Below, piece after piece: positions 52,351 through 53,232 of a stretch of DNA of 53,232 nt. The position numbers and the translations under genes were made by a program. The notes below the pieces were generated by a model. The model was not told the origin of the DNA and did no database searches. It saw nothing but the letters and a program-made list of their open reading frames with translations. The DNA comes from an uncultured Alphaproteobacteria bacterium (lineage in GTDB: Bacteria > Pseudomonadota > Alphaproteobacteria > CAAHEQ01 > UBA3637), in contig CALXXW010000006.1 in NCBI GenBank assembly GCA_944392785.1, positions 1-53,232 on the forward strand, in the 5' to 3' direction. Position 1 is the stretch's first letter, and each line of letters begins with the position of its first letter.

Positions 52351-53043
52351 GTGTTAAGTATTGCCGGTTTGGTTCCGTTCACGACGATAGATTTTCCCGA
52401 GCACTTGGCGGCGGTCATTTTTTTTAAGGGGTGTCCGCTGCGGTGTCCTTTTTGTCATAATCCATCTATTCAGATGTTTGATCACAAGAGTGATCGGGAT
52501 TGGGATACAGAGATTTTACCGTTTTTGAAAGAGCGTCGTCAACGCCTGGATGGGGTTGTGTTAAGTGGCGGTGAACCTTTGGCTCAACCTGACTTGATCT
52601 CGGTCATCTCAAAGTTAAAAGAACTAGGCTTTCAAGTGGCCATACATACTTCGGGTGTTTATCCTCATCAATTGCGTGAGGTTGTGTCGCTTGTGGATTG
52701 GGTTGGTTTAGATATCAAAGCGCCTTGGCAGAAATACACGCAGTTGACTGGACGACCCCATATGGCGCCATTGGTTCAGGAAAGTATTGATATTTTAATC
52801 GAACAAAACGTTTCGTTTGAAGCGCGGACCACGTGTGATCCACGTTTCTTAACATTGGAGGATATTCGTGCCATAGCGGATGATTTGGTTGAACGAGGTG
52901 TTCAAACATACGCTTTACAAAAATATCGCACCTTTCCTGAAGATCAAAATCCTCCGTCTGTCCATGAGATTGATGCCTTTTTTAACGATAGGTCCTTACT
53001 GACGTATTTAAAGCAGAGTTTCCCACATTTTACATGTCGCTAA
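52351..53043 (+). CDS. nrdG: Anaerobic RNR activating protein (radical SAM)
   Basis: 230 residues. The iron-sulfur cluster motif C28-x3-C32-x2-C35 (GCPLRCPFCHNP) and the SAM motif VLSGGEPLAQPDL are clear. It takes the hydrogen from the radical glycine of the reductase. It is longer than E. coli NrdG and resembles the NrdG2 or PflA-like form. The start is GTG with AAGGAG 10 nt upstream. Its substrate here should be the small radical subunit. Confidence 0.93.
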   Translation: MLSIAGLVPFTTIDFPEHLAAVIFFKGCPLRCPFCHNPSIQMFDHKSDRDWDTEILPFLKERRQRLDGVVLSGGEPLAQPDLISVISKLKELGFQVAIHTSGVYPHQLREVVSLVDWVGLDIKAPWQKYTQLTGRPHMAPLVQESIDILIEQNVSFEARTTCDPRFLTLEDIRAIADDLVERGVQTYALQKYRTFPEDQNPPSVHEIDAFFNDRSLLTYLKQSFPHFTCR

Positions 53044-53054
53044 AATAGGTGTTT

Positions 53055-53073
53055 TGTGAAACAATGTTTCACA
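53055..53073. repeat. Perfect inverted repeat after nrdG
   Basis: TGTGAAAC-AAT-GTTTCACA, 12 bp past the nrdG stop. It has no T-run and resembles half of a parS site; either a weak transcript end or a protein site. Confidence 0.45.
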
Positions 53074-53105
53074 GATAGTGATAACCCTTAGTGATTTTTT
53101 ACCCC

Positions 53106-53135
53106 AAAAAAAGGGTCGACCCGGATAGGTCGACC
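53106..53135 (-). terminator. Terminator of a leftward transcript entering from the right edge
   Basis: GGTCGACC/GGTCGACC stem with a 6-nt loop followed on the minus strand by C and T7. Confidence 0.8.
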
Positions 53136-53232
53136 GTGACAGAGGTATCTTCAGCAAATGCCGCGCCCCTATTCACAAAGGGCATATCTCCACTCTTCTT
53201 TTTGTGATCTATTAATAGAACCGTCATAGCCG
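53136..53232 (-). other. 3' end of an unidentified leftward transcript
   Basis: Upstream of the terminator the minus strand can pair AGAG...CTCT and ATGCC...GGCAT, suggesting a structured RNA. A 28-codon frame (MPFVNRGAAFAED...) with AGTGGAG ahead of its ATG is the alternative. The product is cut by the window edge and I cannot identify it. Confidence 0.35.

Overview
The window is the chromosome of a low-GC alphaproteobacterium with an anaerobic or microaerophilic way of life. The alphaproteobacterial assignment rests on an rsmG-parA-parB block facing lptE-holA, an FzlA-type GST-fold division protein, LpxI instead of LpxH, a recA promoter carrying the direct-repeat SOS box GAAC-N7-GAAC, and a J-domain protein and a ribbon-helix-helix protein of alphaproteobacterial type. 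Anaerobiosis is suggested by a class III ribonucleotide reductase with its activase and by a PerR-like regulator/rubrerythrin operon. An uncultured gut-type lineage is plausible, but the species cannot be named from sequence alone.

Layout. 1-485: edge of a probable integrated element (partial gene, tRNA-Thr, orphan 3' half of a second tRNA with its terminator). 699-8056: mutS with a small membrane protein, a PhoR-like kinase, a MazEF-type toxin-antitoxin pair, a large coiled-coil membrane protein, and miaA. 8137-15069: lptE-holA facing rsmG-parA-parB, three parS sites, a pilin-like gene, dnaQ, an AT-rich gap with DnaA-box-like sites (candidate oriC), and cysS. 15098-21244: trxB, greA, an M23 peptidase, xseA, a structured intergenic segment, a DUF5665 protein, a glycosyltransferase and a lipoprotein. 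21259-31286: a tightly packed envelope operon cdsA-rseP-bamA-ompH-lpxD-fabZ-lpxA-lpxI-lpxB-fzlA. 31555-32986: tRNA-Gly with a duplicated 3' end, tRNA-Val, and a TrmN6-like tRNA methyltransferase. 33090-37072: three secreted proteins of unknown function; two share a domain, and two transcription units share a near-identical promoter. 37081-41876: PerR-rubrerythrin, recA, a tandem pair of unknown proteins, a J-domain protein and an RHH protein. 41920-49625: rho, thrS, fba, a DUF2157 protein and tkt. 49774-53043: an anaerobic RNR operon in which the glycyl-radical domain is a separate 61-residue gene.

Most notable: (i) the split class III RNR; (ii) two arrays of 11-bp phased GTAATTAC palindromes, one of which has become the N-terminal codons of a peptidase gene; (iii) the secreted-protein locus with swapped domain order and shared promoter; (iv) the candidate oriC beside parABS and dnaQ; (v) a tandem pair that may be degenerate RelA/SpoT-type HD domains. 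No CRISPR array, insertion sequence or complete prophage was seen.
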